Source of the DNA: Gammaproteobacteria bacterium
Lineage (GTDB): Bacteria; Pseudomonadota; Gammaproteobacteria; GCA-001735895
DNA: 6,794 nt
Assembly (NCBI GenBank): GCA_015494335.1
Contig: WGBK01000296.1
Coordinates: 1-6,794 of the forward strand
Direction of reading: 5' to 3'
A model generated the notes under the pieces. The model saw only the letters and a list, made by a program, of their open reading frames with translations. It was not told the DNA's origin and searched no databases. Made by a program: the position numbers and the translations under genes. This document shows, piece after piece, positions 1 through 6,794 of the stretch. The first letter of the stretch is position 1. Every line of letters begins with the position of its first letter.

Positions 1-991
1 GGCGCTTGCCGAGCTTCAGCAGCTGGCGCAGGTACCGGCGGCCGTCATCGAAGCGGCGGGCCTCCAGCGCCAGCAGGCCTAGGGTGTAGAGCAGATCGGC
101 GTCGCGGGGCGATTTCTGGTGCAGCTTCTCGAACTCGACGCGGGCCTTGTCGTATTGCTTCATGTCCACCAGCAGGCGCGCGTAAGCGAGGCGCAATTGC
201 TGGTCGTCGGGCTTGCTGAGTACGGCCTTGTGCAGGCTCACCAGGGCTTCCTCGCGCCGGTTGAGCTTGATCAGCAGTTTTGCGCGCAGGGCGTGGGCAT
301 CGGGGAGGTTCTTGATCTTCAGCGCCTGGTCGACGGTCTGCAGCGCTTCCTCGTTGCGCCCGGACTGGGCAGCCAGCACGGCATACATGTACTGGGCGGC
401 GGCATGGCCGCGGAAGCGGTCGCGGATGCGTTTGGCCACCTCGAGCACGGTATTGCGGTTGCTCTCCCGCGACAGCAGGCCAAGCAGGGCATTGAAATCC
501 TGGTCCGTGAGCCTGGGCTGGGCCTCGAGCACCTGGATCAGGTAGTCGGCGGCCTTGTCCGGCTGGTTCTGGCGAATGTAGATCACGGCGCCGATCTGCC
601 GGGCCTCGAGCCGGTCCGGTTGCAGCTGGATCCAGCGCTCGGCGGCCTTCTGGGCGGAGTCGAGATCCTGCGCATAGACCGCAACCTTGACCGCCCGCTC
701 GGCGATCTTCGGGTCATCGAGCTGTTCGGCGAGATCGAGGTAGTTCTTCACAGCGAGCTTGGCCTGGCCACGGCTGATGGCCATTTCCGCAACCAGCATC
801 TTGTATACCGCGTCGCTATCCAGTGACCGTTCTGTCTCCAGGGGGCGGATGATCGCGAGATCGCCTTCCTGCATTGGCTCGGACAGCTCAGGCTCGGGTT
901 GAGGCAGGCCGGAACAGCCACCGAGCAGCGTCAGCAACAGCGTGGCGATGGAAAGGGGAACGATACGGCGTGTTTTCAGGTCGTGCTGCAT
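1..991 (-). CDS. TPR-repeat outer-membrane lipoprotein, N-terminal part (cut by window edge)
   Basis: The minus-strand frame is open from an ATG at 991 to the left edge, giving 330 residues without a stop; the C-terminus lies outside the window. A basic N-terminus (KTRR, residues 6-9) and a hydrophobic stretch (11-23) lead to a lipobox LGGC with Cys26. Ser27 follows, which fits outer-membrane sorting. After a Pro/Glu-rich linker, residues 60-330 are helical and built of about eight TPR-like units of 32-34 residues; the clearest lie at about 231-263, 265-297 and 299-330, with the typical Ala/Leu/Tyr spacing. An AGGA Shine-Dalgarno motif sits 5 bases before the ATG, supporting this start. The gene diverges from hemA, as the TPR gene next to hemA does in pseudomonads. 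TPR domains mediate protein-protein contacts; the likely place is the periplasmic face of the outer membrane, with an unknown partner. Family and lipoprotein status are secure; the specific role is not. Confidence 0.9.
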   Translation of the reverse strand, partial: MQHDLKTRRIVPLSIATLLLTLLGGCSGLPQPEPELSEPMQEGDLAIIRPLETERSLDSDAVYKMLVAEMAISRGQAKLAVKNYLDLAEQLDDPKIAERAVKVAVYAQDLDSAQKAAERWIQLQPDRLEARQIGAVIYIRQNQPDKAADYLIQVLEAQPRLTDQDFNALLGLLSRESNRNTVLEVAKRIRDRFRGHAAAQYMYAVLAAQSGRNEEALQTVDQALKIKNLPDAHALRAKLLIKLNRREEALVSLHKAVLSKPDDQQLRLAYARLLVDMKQYDKARVEFEKLHQKSPRDADLLYTLGLLALEARRFDDGRRYLRQLLKLGKR

Positions 992-1022
992 GGGTATCCT
1001 GGTTGTGAGGCCGGCGGGTCCG

Positions 1023-1039
1023 GTCGTCGGCAAGACGAC
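1023..1039. repeat. Short inverted repeat at the predicted TPR-gene transcription start
   Basis: GTCGTC (1023-1028) and GACGAC (1034-1039) are perfect inverted copies separated by the five bases GGCAA. The element straddles the predicted transcription start of the minus-strand TPR gene. It could be an operator half-site pair or a hairpin at the very 5' end of the leader. No T-run follows on either strand, so it is not an intrinsic terminator. It may also be chance in GC-rich DNA. Confidence 0.35.
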
Positions 1040-1041
1040 AG

Positions 1042-1050
1042 AGTGTAGCA
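1042..1050 (-). promoter_or_regulatory. Candidate extended -10 promoter of the TPR lipoprotein gene
   Basis: Read on the minus strand, the sequence is TGCTACACT: a TG-N extended element followed by TACACT, which matches four of the six consensus -10 bases. No good -35 box lies 16-18 bases upstream, as is usual for extended -10 promoters. Transcription would start near 1035, giving a leader of about 44 bases before the ATG at 991. This is a motif match only. Confidence 0.4.
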
Positions 1051-1092
1051 CCCGTCACCGCGGGCGAGAAGAATCCGGCTATGCTGCCTGTG

Positions 1093-1136
1093 ATTGACGG
1101 GGCTCAGCAAGGTTCCCTTGCTATTGCCGGGTCAAT
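1093..1136. repeat. Compound dyad symmetry upstream of hemA
   Basis: Two nested inverted repeats share almost the same centre (about 1114). The inner one is a perfect 7-bp pair, AGCAAGG (1106-1112) and CCTTGCT (1116-1122), with the loop TTC. The outer one is ATTGAC (1093-1098) paired with GTCAAT (1131-1136). The segment ends 40 bases before the hemA ATG and overlaps the candidate hemA -35 box, so an operator or a structured leader are both possible. No T-run follows the inner hairpin on either strand, which argues against a simple terminator. Confidence 0.5.
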
Positions 1137-1146
1137 GCCGGAAAAT
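1118..1146 (+). promoter_or_regulatory. Weak candidate promoter of the hemA operon
   Basis: TTGCTA (1118-1123) and GAAAAT (1141-1146) are 17 bases apart, each matching four of six sigma-70 consensus bases. Transcription would begin near 1153, giving a leader of about 23 bases. An alternative -35-like TTGACG at 1094-1099 has no convincing -10 partner at 16-18 bases. The proposed -35 lies within the right arm of the inner inverted repeat. Neither candidate is strong. Confidence 0.25.
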
Positions 1147-1175
1147 TCCTCGTTTGTTCACGCATTTCAGTGCCC

Positions 1176-2422
1176 ATGCCCCTACTTGCCCTGGGAATCA
1201 ATCATCAGACGGCTCCGGTGGAGATCCGCGAGAAGGTGACCTTCACCCCGCCCCAGGTCGATGAGGCATTGCGCCAGGCCCGCGCCCAGCCCGGCGTGGA
1301 TGAGGCGGTAATCGTGTCCACCTGCAATCGTACCGAACTCTACTGCGCGGTGTCCGAGGACTATCCGGGAAGCCTGGGGCGCTGGCTGGCCGATTTCCAC
1401 GGCCTCGACGGTGCCGATCTCGAACCTTATCTCTATCAGCACCGGGACGACGAGGCGGTGCAGCACCTGTTCCGCGTCGCCAGCGGGCTGGATTCTATGG
1501 TGCTCGGCGAGCCGCAGATTCTCGGCCAGCTCAAGTCGGCCTTCGAGACCGCTCGTGAGGCGGCCAGCGTCAAGACCGTGCTGGGGCGGCTTTTCCAGCA
1601 TGGTTTCACGGTGGCCAAGAAGGTGCGCACCGATACCGAGATCGGCTCCAATCCGGTGTCTGTGGCCTTTGCCGCGGTTTCGCTGTCGAAACAGATCTTC
1701 GGCGACCTGCAGCCGCTGCAGGCCCTGATGATCGGCGCCGGCGAGACCATCGAACTGGCGGCCCGGCATCTCAAGAGCCAACAGATCGGCGGCATCACCA
1801 TCGCCAACCGCACGGTCGAGCGCGCCGAGAGTCTGGCCGAAGAACTGGGCGGCGAGGCCATCTCCATAGGCCAGATCCCCGACCACCTGCCGAGGGCCGA
1901 TATCGTCATTTCCTCCACCGCCAGTCAGTTGCCGATCCTCGGCAAGGGCGCCACCGAAACCGCGCTGAAGAAGCGACGGCATCGCCCGATCTTCATGGTC
2001 GATCTGGCGGTACCGCGCGATATCGAGCCTCAGGTCAGCGAGCTCGACGATGTCTATCTCTATACCGTCGATGATCTCAAGGAGGTCATCGACGAGAACC
2101 GACGCTCGCGCGAACAGGCGGCTGAGGAAGCGATGGACATCATCGAGGTCGAAGTCAGCCACTTCGAGCACTGGTTGCGTACCCACCAGTCGGCCGACGA
2201 GATCCGGCAGCTGCGGCAGAACGCCGATGCGCTGAAGCAGGAATGCCTCGACAAGGCTCTGACGCGTCTCGACAAGGGCGAGGATCCGCGCAAGGTGCTG
2301 GAATCCCTGGCGGCCAATCTCGGCAACAAATTCCTGCACGGGCCGACATTGCGCATGCGCCAGGCGATCAAGGAAGACGACGACGATACCATCCAGCTTT
2401 TGCATCAGTTGTTCCGCGGCAA

Positions 2423-2426
<4 letters not shown>
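1176..2426 (+). CDS. hemA: Glutamyl-tRNA reductase
   Basis: This cytoplasmic enzyme reduces glutamyl-tRNA(Glu) with NADPH to glutamate-1-semialdehyde, the first committed step of C5-pathway tetrapyrrole (heme) synthesis. The ATG at 1176 gives 416 residues starting MPLLALGINHQTAP, which aligns directly with the N-terminus of E. coli HemA; an in-frame GTG at 1170 would add only two residues. The catalytic cysteine is Cys50 in STCNRTELYC. The substrate-binding stretch LDSMVLGEPQI follows, then the NADPH-binding Rossmann motif GAGET (187-191) and the conserved VDLAVPRDIEP segment. Roughly 320-416 form the C-terminal helical dimerisation domain. All expected landmarks are present and the length is normal. 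No clear Shine-Dalgarno motif precedes the start, so initiation may be inefficient. The stop codon overlaps the prfA start. In enterobacteria the HemA N-terminus is a heme-dependent degron; whether that holds here is not visible. Confidence 0.98.
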
Positions 2427-3508
<1,082 letters not shown>

Positions 3509-3515
3509 TACGGCC

Positions 3516-4379
3516 ATGACGGCAGGAGCAAACCGGCTGCGCGACCGACTGATGCAGGCCGCCGGGCGGCTCGGGGCTGTCAGCGACAGCCCGCGACTCG
3601 ACGCGGAGCTGCTGATGGCCCACTGCCTGAAACGTGACCGCGCCTGGCTGCTGACCTGGCCGGATCATGTCCTCGACGAGCGGCAGCAGGCCTGTTTCGA
3701 CAATCTGCTGCAACGGCGACTGGCAGGCGAGCCGGTGGCCTATCTGCTCGGCGAACGGGAATTCTGGTCGCTGAGGCTGAGGGTCACGCCGGCCACCCTG
3801 GTACCGCGAGCGGAGACCGAGCTGCTGGTCGAACGGGCGCTGACGGAGATCGACGGGCGGCCCCGTCCACGCGTCCTCGAACTGGGTACCGGCAGCGGCG
3901 CTATCGCCCTGGCCCTGAAGCAGGAACGGCCCGATGCCGAGATCACTGCCACCGACATCAGCGCGTCGGCCCTCGAGGTCGCGCGGGAAAACGCCGCGCG
4001 CCTGGGGCTGGCGCTGCGCCTGCTCGAGTCGGACTGGTACAACGCCATCGACCCCGGAGAGCGCTTCGACCTGGTTGTTTCCAATCCCCCCTATATCGCA
4101 GCCGGGGATCCCTGGCTGAGTCGCGGCGACCTGCCGGCCGAACCGCAGTCGGCCCTGTGCAGCGGCCCGAGCGGCCTCGAGGCACTGGAGCGGATCATTG
4201 CCGGCGCACCGGTTTTCCTGCGTGCGGGCGCCGCCCTGCTGTTCGAACACGGATACGACCAGCTCGAGCCGGTGCAGCAACGCTTGCGCGAAGCCGGTTT
4301 CGAGCAGATCGAGACCTGGACCGATTTCAACGAACTGCCCCGCGTCAGTCGGGGGCTGTGGACCGGGAAGGGGGGCTGA
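3516..4379 (+). CDS. prmC: Release factor glutamine methyltransferase (PrmC/HemK)
   Basis: PrmC transfers a methyl group from S-adenosylmethionine to the side-chain amide of the GGQ glutamine in RF1 and RF2, which increases termination efficiency. The protein has 287 residues (about 277 in E. coli). A helical substrate-binding N-domain (about 1-90, with DSPRLDAELLMAH) is followed by the linker GEREFWSLRLRVTPATLVPRAETE. The SAM-binding motif I is LELGTGSGAIAL, with GTGSG at 124-128. The acidic adenosine-contact region is TATDIS, and the amide-binding motif NPPY is at 190-193. The usual PRPETE is PRAETE here, a mild variant. The gene begins 7 bases after the prfA stop without a strong ribosome-binding site, so it is probably co-transcribed and coupled. 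The old name hemK came from its position near hemA and does not imply a heme role. Confidence 0.97.
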   Translation: MTAGANRLRDRLMQAAGRLGAVSDSPRLDAELLMAHCLKRDRAWLLTWPDHVLDERQQACFDNLLQRRLAGEPVAYLLGEREFWSLRLRVTPATLVPRAETELLVERALTEIDGRPRPRVLELGTGSGAIALALKQERPDAEITATDISASALEVARENAARLGLALRLLESDWYNAIDPGERFDLVVSNPPYIAAGDPWLSRGDLPAEPQSALCSGPSGLEALERIIAGAPVFLRAGAALLFEHGYDQLEPVQQRLREAGFEQIETWTDFNELPRVSRGLWTGKGG

Positions 4380-4396
4380 TCTCCCTGTTCCGCGTG

Positions 4397-4425
4397 TTGA
4401 ATTCCCTTGCCAGCCGTCGTAGGCT
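4397..4425 (+). promoter_or_regulatory. Weak candidate promoter before the HMA-like gene
   Basis: TTGAAT (4397-4402) and TAGGCT (4420-4425) are separated by 17 bases. They match four and three of six sigma-70 consensus bases. Transcription would start near 4432, at or within the annotated ATG, so a transcript from here would be leaderless or would begin translation downstream. The gene may equally be read through from prmC 52 bases upstream. Confidence 0.2.
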
Positions 4426-4431
4426 TGGGCC

Positions 4432-4812
4432 ATGGAGGAGAACTACATAAGAACCCGGAGGGTGTGCCTCGCGCGCAGCGACGATGACCAACAGGCCACC
4501 CGCGCCTGCGCCAGCCTCAATGGAATCCAGGGCGTGGTCTCTGCCCGGCCGCTCAACCGGCGGCAGTTGATGCTCAGCTATTCGCTGGAATATCTCAGTT
4601 TCGAGCTGATCGAGGCGCTACTCAAGGAGCTCGGCTTCTATCTCGACAACTCCCTGCCGGCGATGATCCGCCGCAATGTCTACCAGTATCTCGAGGATAA
4701 TGCGCGGGAAAGACTGCGCGTGGACCGCGAGGAGCAGCACCTGGCCTGTGATGTGGATCCGGAAGTCTCCGGGGAATCGCCTGCCGAGCGCTACTGGAAC
4801 GACTATCACTGA
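4432..4812 (+). CDS. Small heavy-metal-associated-domain-like protein lacking the CxxC motif
   Basis: The 126-residue cytoplasmic protein has no signal peptide or membrane segment. Residues 6-70 follow the beta-alpha-beta-beta-alpha-beta order of HMA (ferredoxin-like) domains. A first strand (IRTRRVCLA) is followed by a loop and helix, then LNGIQGVVSARPL, a strand RRQLMLSYS, a helix FELIEALLKELGF and a short last strand. The loop that carries GMxCxxC in copper chaperones is ARSDDDQQ here, so the usual metal ligands are absent; Cys12 and Cys26 do not form CxxC. Residues 76-126 are a charged, mostly helical extension ending ERYWNDYH. The start is the first ATG after an in-frame stop at 4420-4422. 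However, the strong GGAGGAG motif lies inside the reading frame (4434-4440), so the true start is uncertain. The fold assignment is by sequence pattern only; the function is unknown. Confidence 0.75.
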   Translation: MEENYIRTRRVCLARSDDDQQATRACASLNGIQGVVSARPLNRRQLMLSYSLEYLSFELIEALLKELGFYLDNSLPAMIRRNVYQYLEDNARERLRVDREEQHLACDVDPEVSGESPAERYWNDYH

Positions 4813-4857
4813 GACGCCTGGCGCTCCCCACCTGCTGCAGAGCGTCGCGTCCTGTAG

Positions 4858-4865
4858 AAGGAGGA
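4858..4865 (+). promoter_or_regulatory. Strong ribosome-binding site fixing the start of the small lipoprotein
   Basis: AAGGAGGA is a near-perfect Shine-Dalgarno sequence located 6 bases before the ATG at 4872. This favours that ATG over the in-frame TTG at 4866, which abuts the motif. It is much the strongest such site in the plus-strand genes of this window. Confidence 0.8.
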
Positions 4866-4871
4866 TTGCTC

Positions 4872-5285
4872 ATGTCACGTCTGCTTTCACCCCTTGCACT
4901 GCTGACACTGTTGCTGCTCACGGCCTGTGCCCGGATCGAGCCACTGGAACCGGAGGAGCGGGCCTTTACCCTGACCCGAGATGCCTGGGTAAAGCCCTGT
5001 GAACTGCAAAACTCGACCTTTTCAATGTGGTTCAGCCGCAATTCGGCCTGGTGCCTGCGCTTTGACGAGGCGCCTCAGAACCTGAATCCAGCCTGGAAAT
5101 TGCCGGCGGGAACCCGTTTGCGGGTACTGGAGAAACGCCGCCTGGCCGGTGTCGATGCGGATTGGCTGCTGTACCGGCTGAAGCCGCCGCCTGGATTGCC
5201 GCCCACCCCGGGCGGTCTCTATGTCCGCGATTACATGCTGGAAGTCAATCGGCAGGTGCGCCAGCAGTTGAATCCAGGGGGCTGA
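4872..5285 (+). CDS. Small predicted lipoprotein of unrecognised family
   Basis: The protein has 137 residues from the ATG at 4872. A short basic N-terminus and a leucine-rich core (4-16) end in the lipobox LTAC with Cys19; Ala20 follows, which suggests outer-membrane sorting. The mature part begins with an acidic Glu/Pro linker. It contains two further cysteines, Cys43 and Cys61, in a Trp/Phe-rich segment (TFSMWFSRNSAWC), which could form a disulfide in the periplasm. The stretch LPAGTRLRVLEKRRL followed by DWLLYRL (about 76-105) has the alternating pattern of a small beta-barrel, possibly SH3-like; this is inference. I do not recognise the family. The gene starts 59 bases after the HMA-like gene on the same strand, so co-transcription is possible. 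Its 3' end overlaps the convergent TraB/GumN gene by 41 bp. Confidence 0.8.
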   Translation: MSRLLSPLALLTLLLLTACARIEPLEPEERAFTLTRDAWVKPCELQNSTFSMWFSRNSAWCLRFDEAPQNLNPAWKLPAGTRLRVLEKRRLAGVDADWLLYRLKPPPGLPPTPGGLYVRDYMLEVNRQVRQQLNPGG

Positions 5286-6132
5286 CCCGGTAGCCCCGCT
5301 CGCGCAGGCTGCGGATCAGTCCGTCCGGACCGGCCAGGTGGGCACTGCCGACCAGCACCAGTTCGCGCTCGGGGGTTTTCAGAAGTTCCAGGATCTGTGG
5401 CAGCCAGCGACGGTTTCGCTGCACCAGCAGTTCCCGGTACAGGCGTGGCGAGAACGCCCGCATCGGCTGCACGAACAAGTGCTCCAGGCCTTCCAGGTCG
5501 CCCTTGCGCCAGGCTTCGATCATGCGCGGAAACTCTCTTTCCAGCGTGCCCAGCTCGGCCAGGGTCTGGCGCAGCAGGCCGTCTTCCTCGCCATCCCCCA
5601 TGCGCGCAAGAAAATCGATTTGCTGCTGGGGTGTTTCCAGCCAGCCGATGGCCTTGCCGGCCGCCTGTGCCCGGCGGAAGAATAATTCGTCGACCCCCGG
5701 CGCATCGACGCCCAGGCGCTGCAGCTCCATCATCGTCAGGCTGATCGAGAGCATCGCCGTGCGATAACCGTCGAAACTATCCAGGGTCTGCCCGAACTGC
5801 GCCAACTTGGCCTGCAGCAGTACCCGCGTTTCCGCCGAAATCCGCTGGCTCAGTCGCTCACCGGACGGCAGTCGCAGGGCCTGGTCCATGGCGGTCAGGA
5901 ATGCGGAATCGCGGGTGGCGGCGATATCGGTTTCGAAGACCAGGCGGCCGGCCTGCTCGAAGGCCCTGTCGAAGGAGTCCGGCAGCGGGTAATCCCGTTG
6001 CCGCAACAGGTGCAGGGTGCCGCCGAGATACAGTACCCGCGATCCGTTCTCGACCCGCCATACCGGCCCGTCGGCCAGCAACGAGGAACAGAACAGCAGC
6101 AGGAGCCAGGGCAGCAGGCGCAGCGTTTGCAT
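5245..6132 (-). CDS. Secreted TraB/GumN (Tiki-like) family protein
   Basis: This 295-residue protein starts with a signal peptide: LRLLPWLLLLFCSSLLA, likely cut near Ala20. Cys15 is preceded by Phe, so it is not a lipobox. The two family-defining GxxH motifs are present: G38-T-L-H41 near the N-terminus (YLGGTLHLL) and G262-S-A-H265 near the C-terminus (LVLVGSAHLAGPDGL). Also present are the conserved glutamate Glu67 in LVFETD and the central segment IGWLETPQQQIDFL. In animal Tiki proteins the GxxH pair forms the metal site of a protease; for bacterial members the activity is mostly unproven, so periplasmic metal-dependent hydrolase is inference. The ATG at 6132 lies 3 bases after the stop of the ATP-grasp gene, so the two are very likely co-transcribed. 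Its 3' end overlaps the convergent lipoprotein gene. Confidence 0.93.
   Translation of the reverse strand: MQTLRLLPWLLLLFCSSLLADGPVWRVENGSRVLYLGGTLHLLRQRDYPLPDSFDRAFEQAGRLVFETDIAATRDSAFLTAMDQALRLPSGERLSQRISAETRVLLQAKLAQFGQTLDSFDGYRTAMLSISLTMMELQRLGVDAPGVDELFFRRAQAAGKAIGWLETPQQQIDFLARMGDGEEDGLLRQTLAELGTLEREFPRMIEAWRKGDLEGLEHLFVQPMRAFSPRLYRELLVQRNRRWLPQILELLKTPERELVLVGSAHLAGPDGLIRSLRERGYRVSPLDSTAGAPAD
5278..5297. repeat. Inverted repeat at the convergent gene ends
   Basis: GGGGCT (5278-5283) pairs with AGCCCC (5292-5297) around an 8-base loop. The hairpin would form at the stop codon of the lipoprotein mRNA. On the other strand it lies inside the last codons of the TraB/GumN gene. No T-run follows in either direction, so an intrinsic terminator is doubtful; the structure could still shield transcript ends. 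Confidence 0.35.
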
Positions 6133-6135
6133 GGT

Positions 6136-6794
6136 TCAGGAGCCTCTCAGGTCGGCGAGATACTGACGCAGCTCGGTCAGGGCGGGCCGGGGATCGCTCC
6201 AGCGGTCTACCTCGTGGCGAGTACGCAAGGGGTGAGGGATGAGGAATTCGAGCAGTCGGCGCAGCTTGAAGCCTTTCGAATATGTGCCGTCTCGGAGTAC
6301 CAGGTAGAGATGATCGAGGTCGCCGAGCAGCCAGCGCAACCGGCGGCCAATGCGGTAGTGCTCCACTGCCGGGACTGTTTCCCCGCGGCCGATGCGGAAA
6401 AGCAGGGCCGGGAAATCGACACCGGCATCGATGGCCAGTTGCAGCGAACCCCAGAAACGCGTGTTGACTTCCATCAGCCAGGGCTTGCCGTTGTCGTCGA
6501 CGCGGAACTCGACCATCGCGACGCCGTGCCATTCTGCGGCCTCAAGCAGGCGCCGGGCGGCCTCGAGCATGGCCGGATCCAGCGGAGCGCTTTCGCTGAG
6601 CACGCTGACACCGCCGGAAGGCGGTTTCTCGCGCAGGCGGCGATGGGAGAAGAAGGTCACCGGCCGGCCCCGGTCGTAGAGGGCGAAGATGCCGGCGCCC
6701 CGGCCCGGGATGAAGGCCTGCAGCATGAAGGCATGCTGCTGCAGCCACGGGCTTTGTTGCAAAAACCCCCGCAACTGGTCGCGATCATGGGCGA
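6136..6794 (-). CDS. ATP-grasp family ligase, C-terminal part (cut by window edge)
   Basis: The minus-strand frame is open from the right edge to a TGA at 6138-6136, giving 218 complete residues; the N-terminus lies outside the window. The fragment covers the ATP-grasp catalytic core. It contains the strand LQAFIPGRGAGIFALYD, a substrate-facing loop with REKPPSGG, and the magnesium-binding pair Glu95 (GVAMVEFRVDD) and Glu108/Asn110 (LMEVNTRFWGS), the E-x-N signature. ATP-grasp enzymes join a carboxylate to an amine, thiol or other nucleophile through an acylphosphate. The substrate cannot be read from this fragment. The C-terminal region (about 140-218) is basic with several helices and no membrane segment. 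The in-frame TTG at 6774 is inside the domain and is not a likely start. The gene leads directly into the TraB/GumN gene. Confidence 0.9.
   Translation of the reverse strand, partial: AHDRDQLRGFLQQSPWLQQHAFMLQAFIPGRGAGIFALYDRGRPVTFFSHRRLREKPPSGGVSVLSESAPLDPAMLEAARRLLEAAEWHGVAMVEFRVDDNGKPWLMEVNTRFWGSLQLAIDAGVDFPALLFRIGRGETVPAVEHYRIGRRLRWLLGDLDHLYLVLRDGTYSKGFKLRRLLEFLIPHPLRTRHEVDRWSDPRPALTELRQYLADLRGS

Noticed and set aside
119..826. 235-codon plus-strand frame at the left end
   Set aside because: Antisense to the TPR lipoprotein gene, whose frame runs without a stop from 991 to the edge and shows lipobox and TPR units.
1124..1140. Direct repeat TGCCGG spaced 11 bases apart before hemA
   Set aside because: Six-base GC-rich repeats are expected by chance at this composition, and there are only two copies.
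1182..2405. 407-codon open frame antisense to hemA
   Set aside because: It lies entirely opposite a gene with all HemA motifs; such frames are common in GC-rich codon-biased DNA, and its sequence shows no domain or start signal.
2243..2422. N-terminal extension of prfA by 60 codons
   Set aside because: The extension overlaps hemA in another frame and has no RF1-like sequence; the ATG at 2423 matches the family N-terminus and length.
4813..4857. Possible terminator between the HMA-like gene and the lipoprotein gene
   Set aside because: Only a weak GACGC/GCGTC pairing with a long loop and no T-run.
5858..6532. 224-codon minus-strand frame spanning the TraB/ATP-grasp junction
   Set aside because: Arg/Pro-rich out-of-frame translation overlapping two genes with clear motifs.

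Overview
The base composition is GC-rich. The gene order (a tetratricopeptide lipoprotein gene divergent from hemA-prfA-prmC) and the protein sequences suggest a gammaproteobacterium, of the Pseudomonas/Chromatiales type. The genus cannot be fixed from this window. Codon use and composition look uniform throughout, and I see no insertion sequence, CRISPR array, tRNA, rRNA or attachment site.

Layout: (1) Positions 1-991, minus strand: the N-terminal 330 residues of an outer-membrane TPR lipoprotein, cut by the left edge. (2) Positions 992-1169: a divergent intergenic region with candidate promoters in both directions, a 17-bp hairpin and a compound dyad just upstream of hemA. (3) Positions 1176-4379, plus strand: a tight hemA-prfA-prmC operon, with hemA and prfA sharing an ATGA stop/start and prmC 7 bases after prfA. 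(4) Positions 4432-5285, plus strand: two small genes, a heavy-metal-associated-domain-like protein that lacks the metal-binding CxxC loop, and a 137-residue lipoprotein of unrecognised family. (5) Positions 5245-6794, minus strand: an ATP-grasp ligase, cut by the right edge, followed after 3 bases by a secreted TraB/GumN-family protein whose 3' end overlaps the small lipoprotein gene tail to tail by 41 bp.

How the genes relate: HemA makes glutamate-1-semialdehyde, the first dedicated step of C5-pathway tetrapyrrole synthesis. PrfA (RF1) ends translation at UAA/UAG, and PrmC methylates the glutamine of the RF1 GGQ motif, so enzyme and substrate are adjacent genes. The TPR lipoprotein is a common neighbour of hemA but has no settled mechanistic link to it. 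The right half (HMA-like protein, orphan lipoprotein, TraB/GumN protein, ATP-grasp) has no assigned joint pathway.

Most of the window is conserved housekeeping DNA. I find no convincing undescribed system. The best leads are the degenerate HMA-like protein with its odd start region, the dyad in front of hemA, and the uncharacterised lipoprotein/TraB/ATP-grasp neighbourhood.
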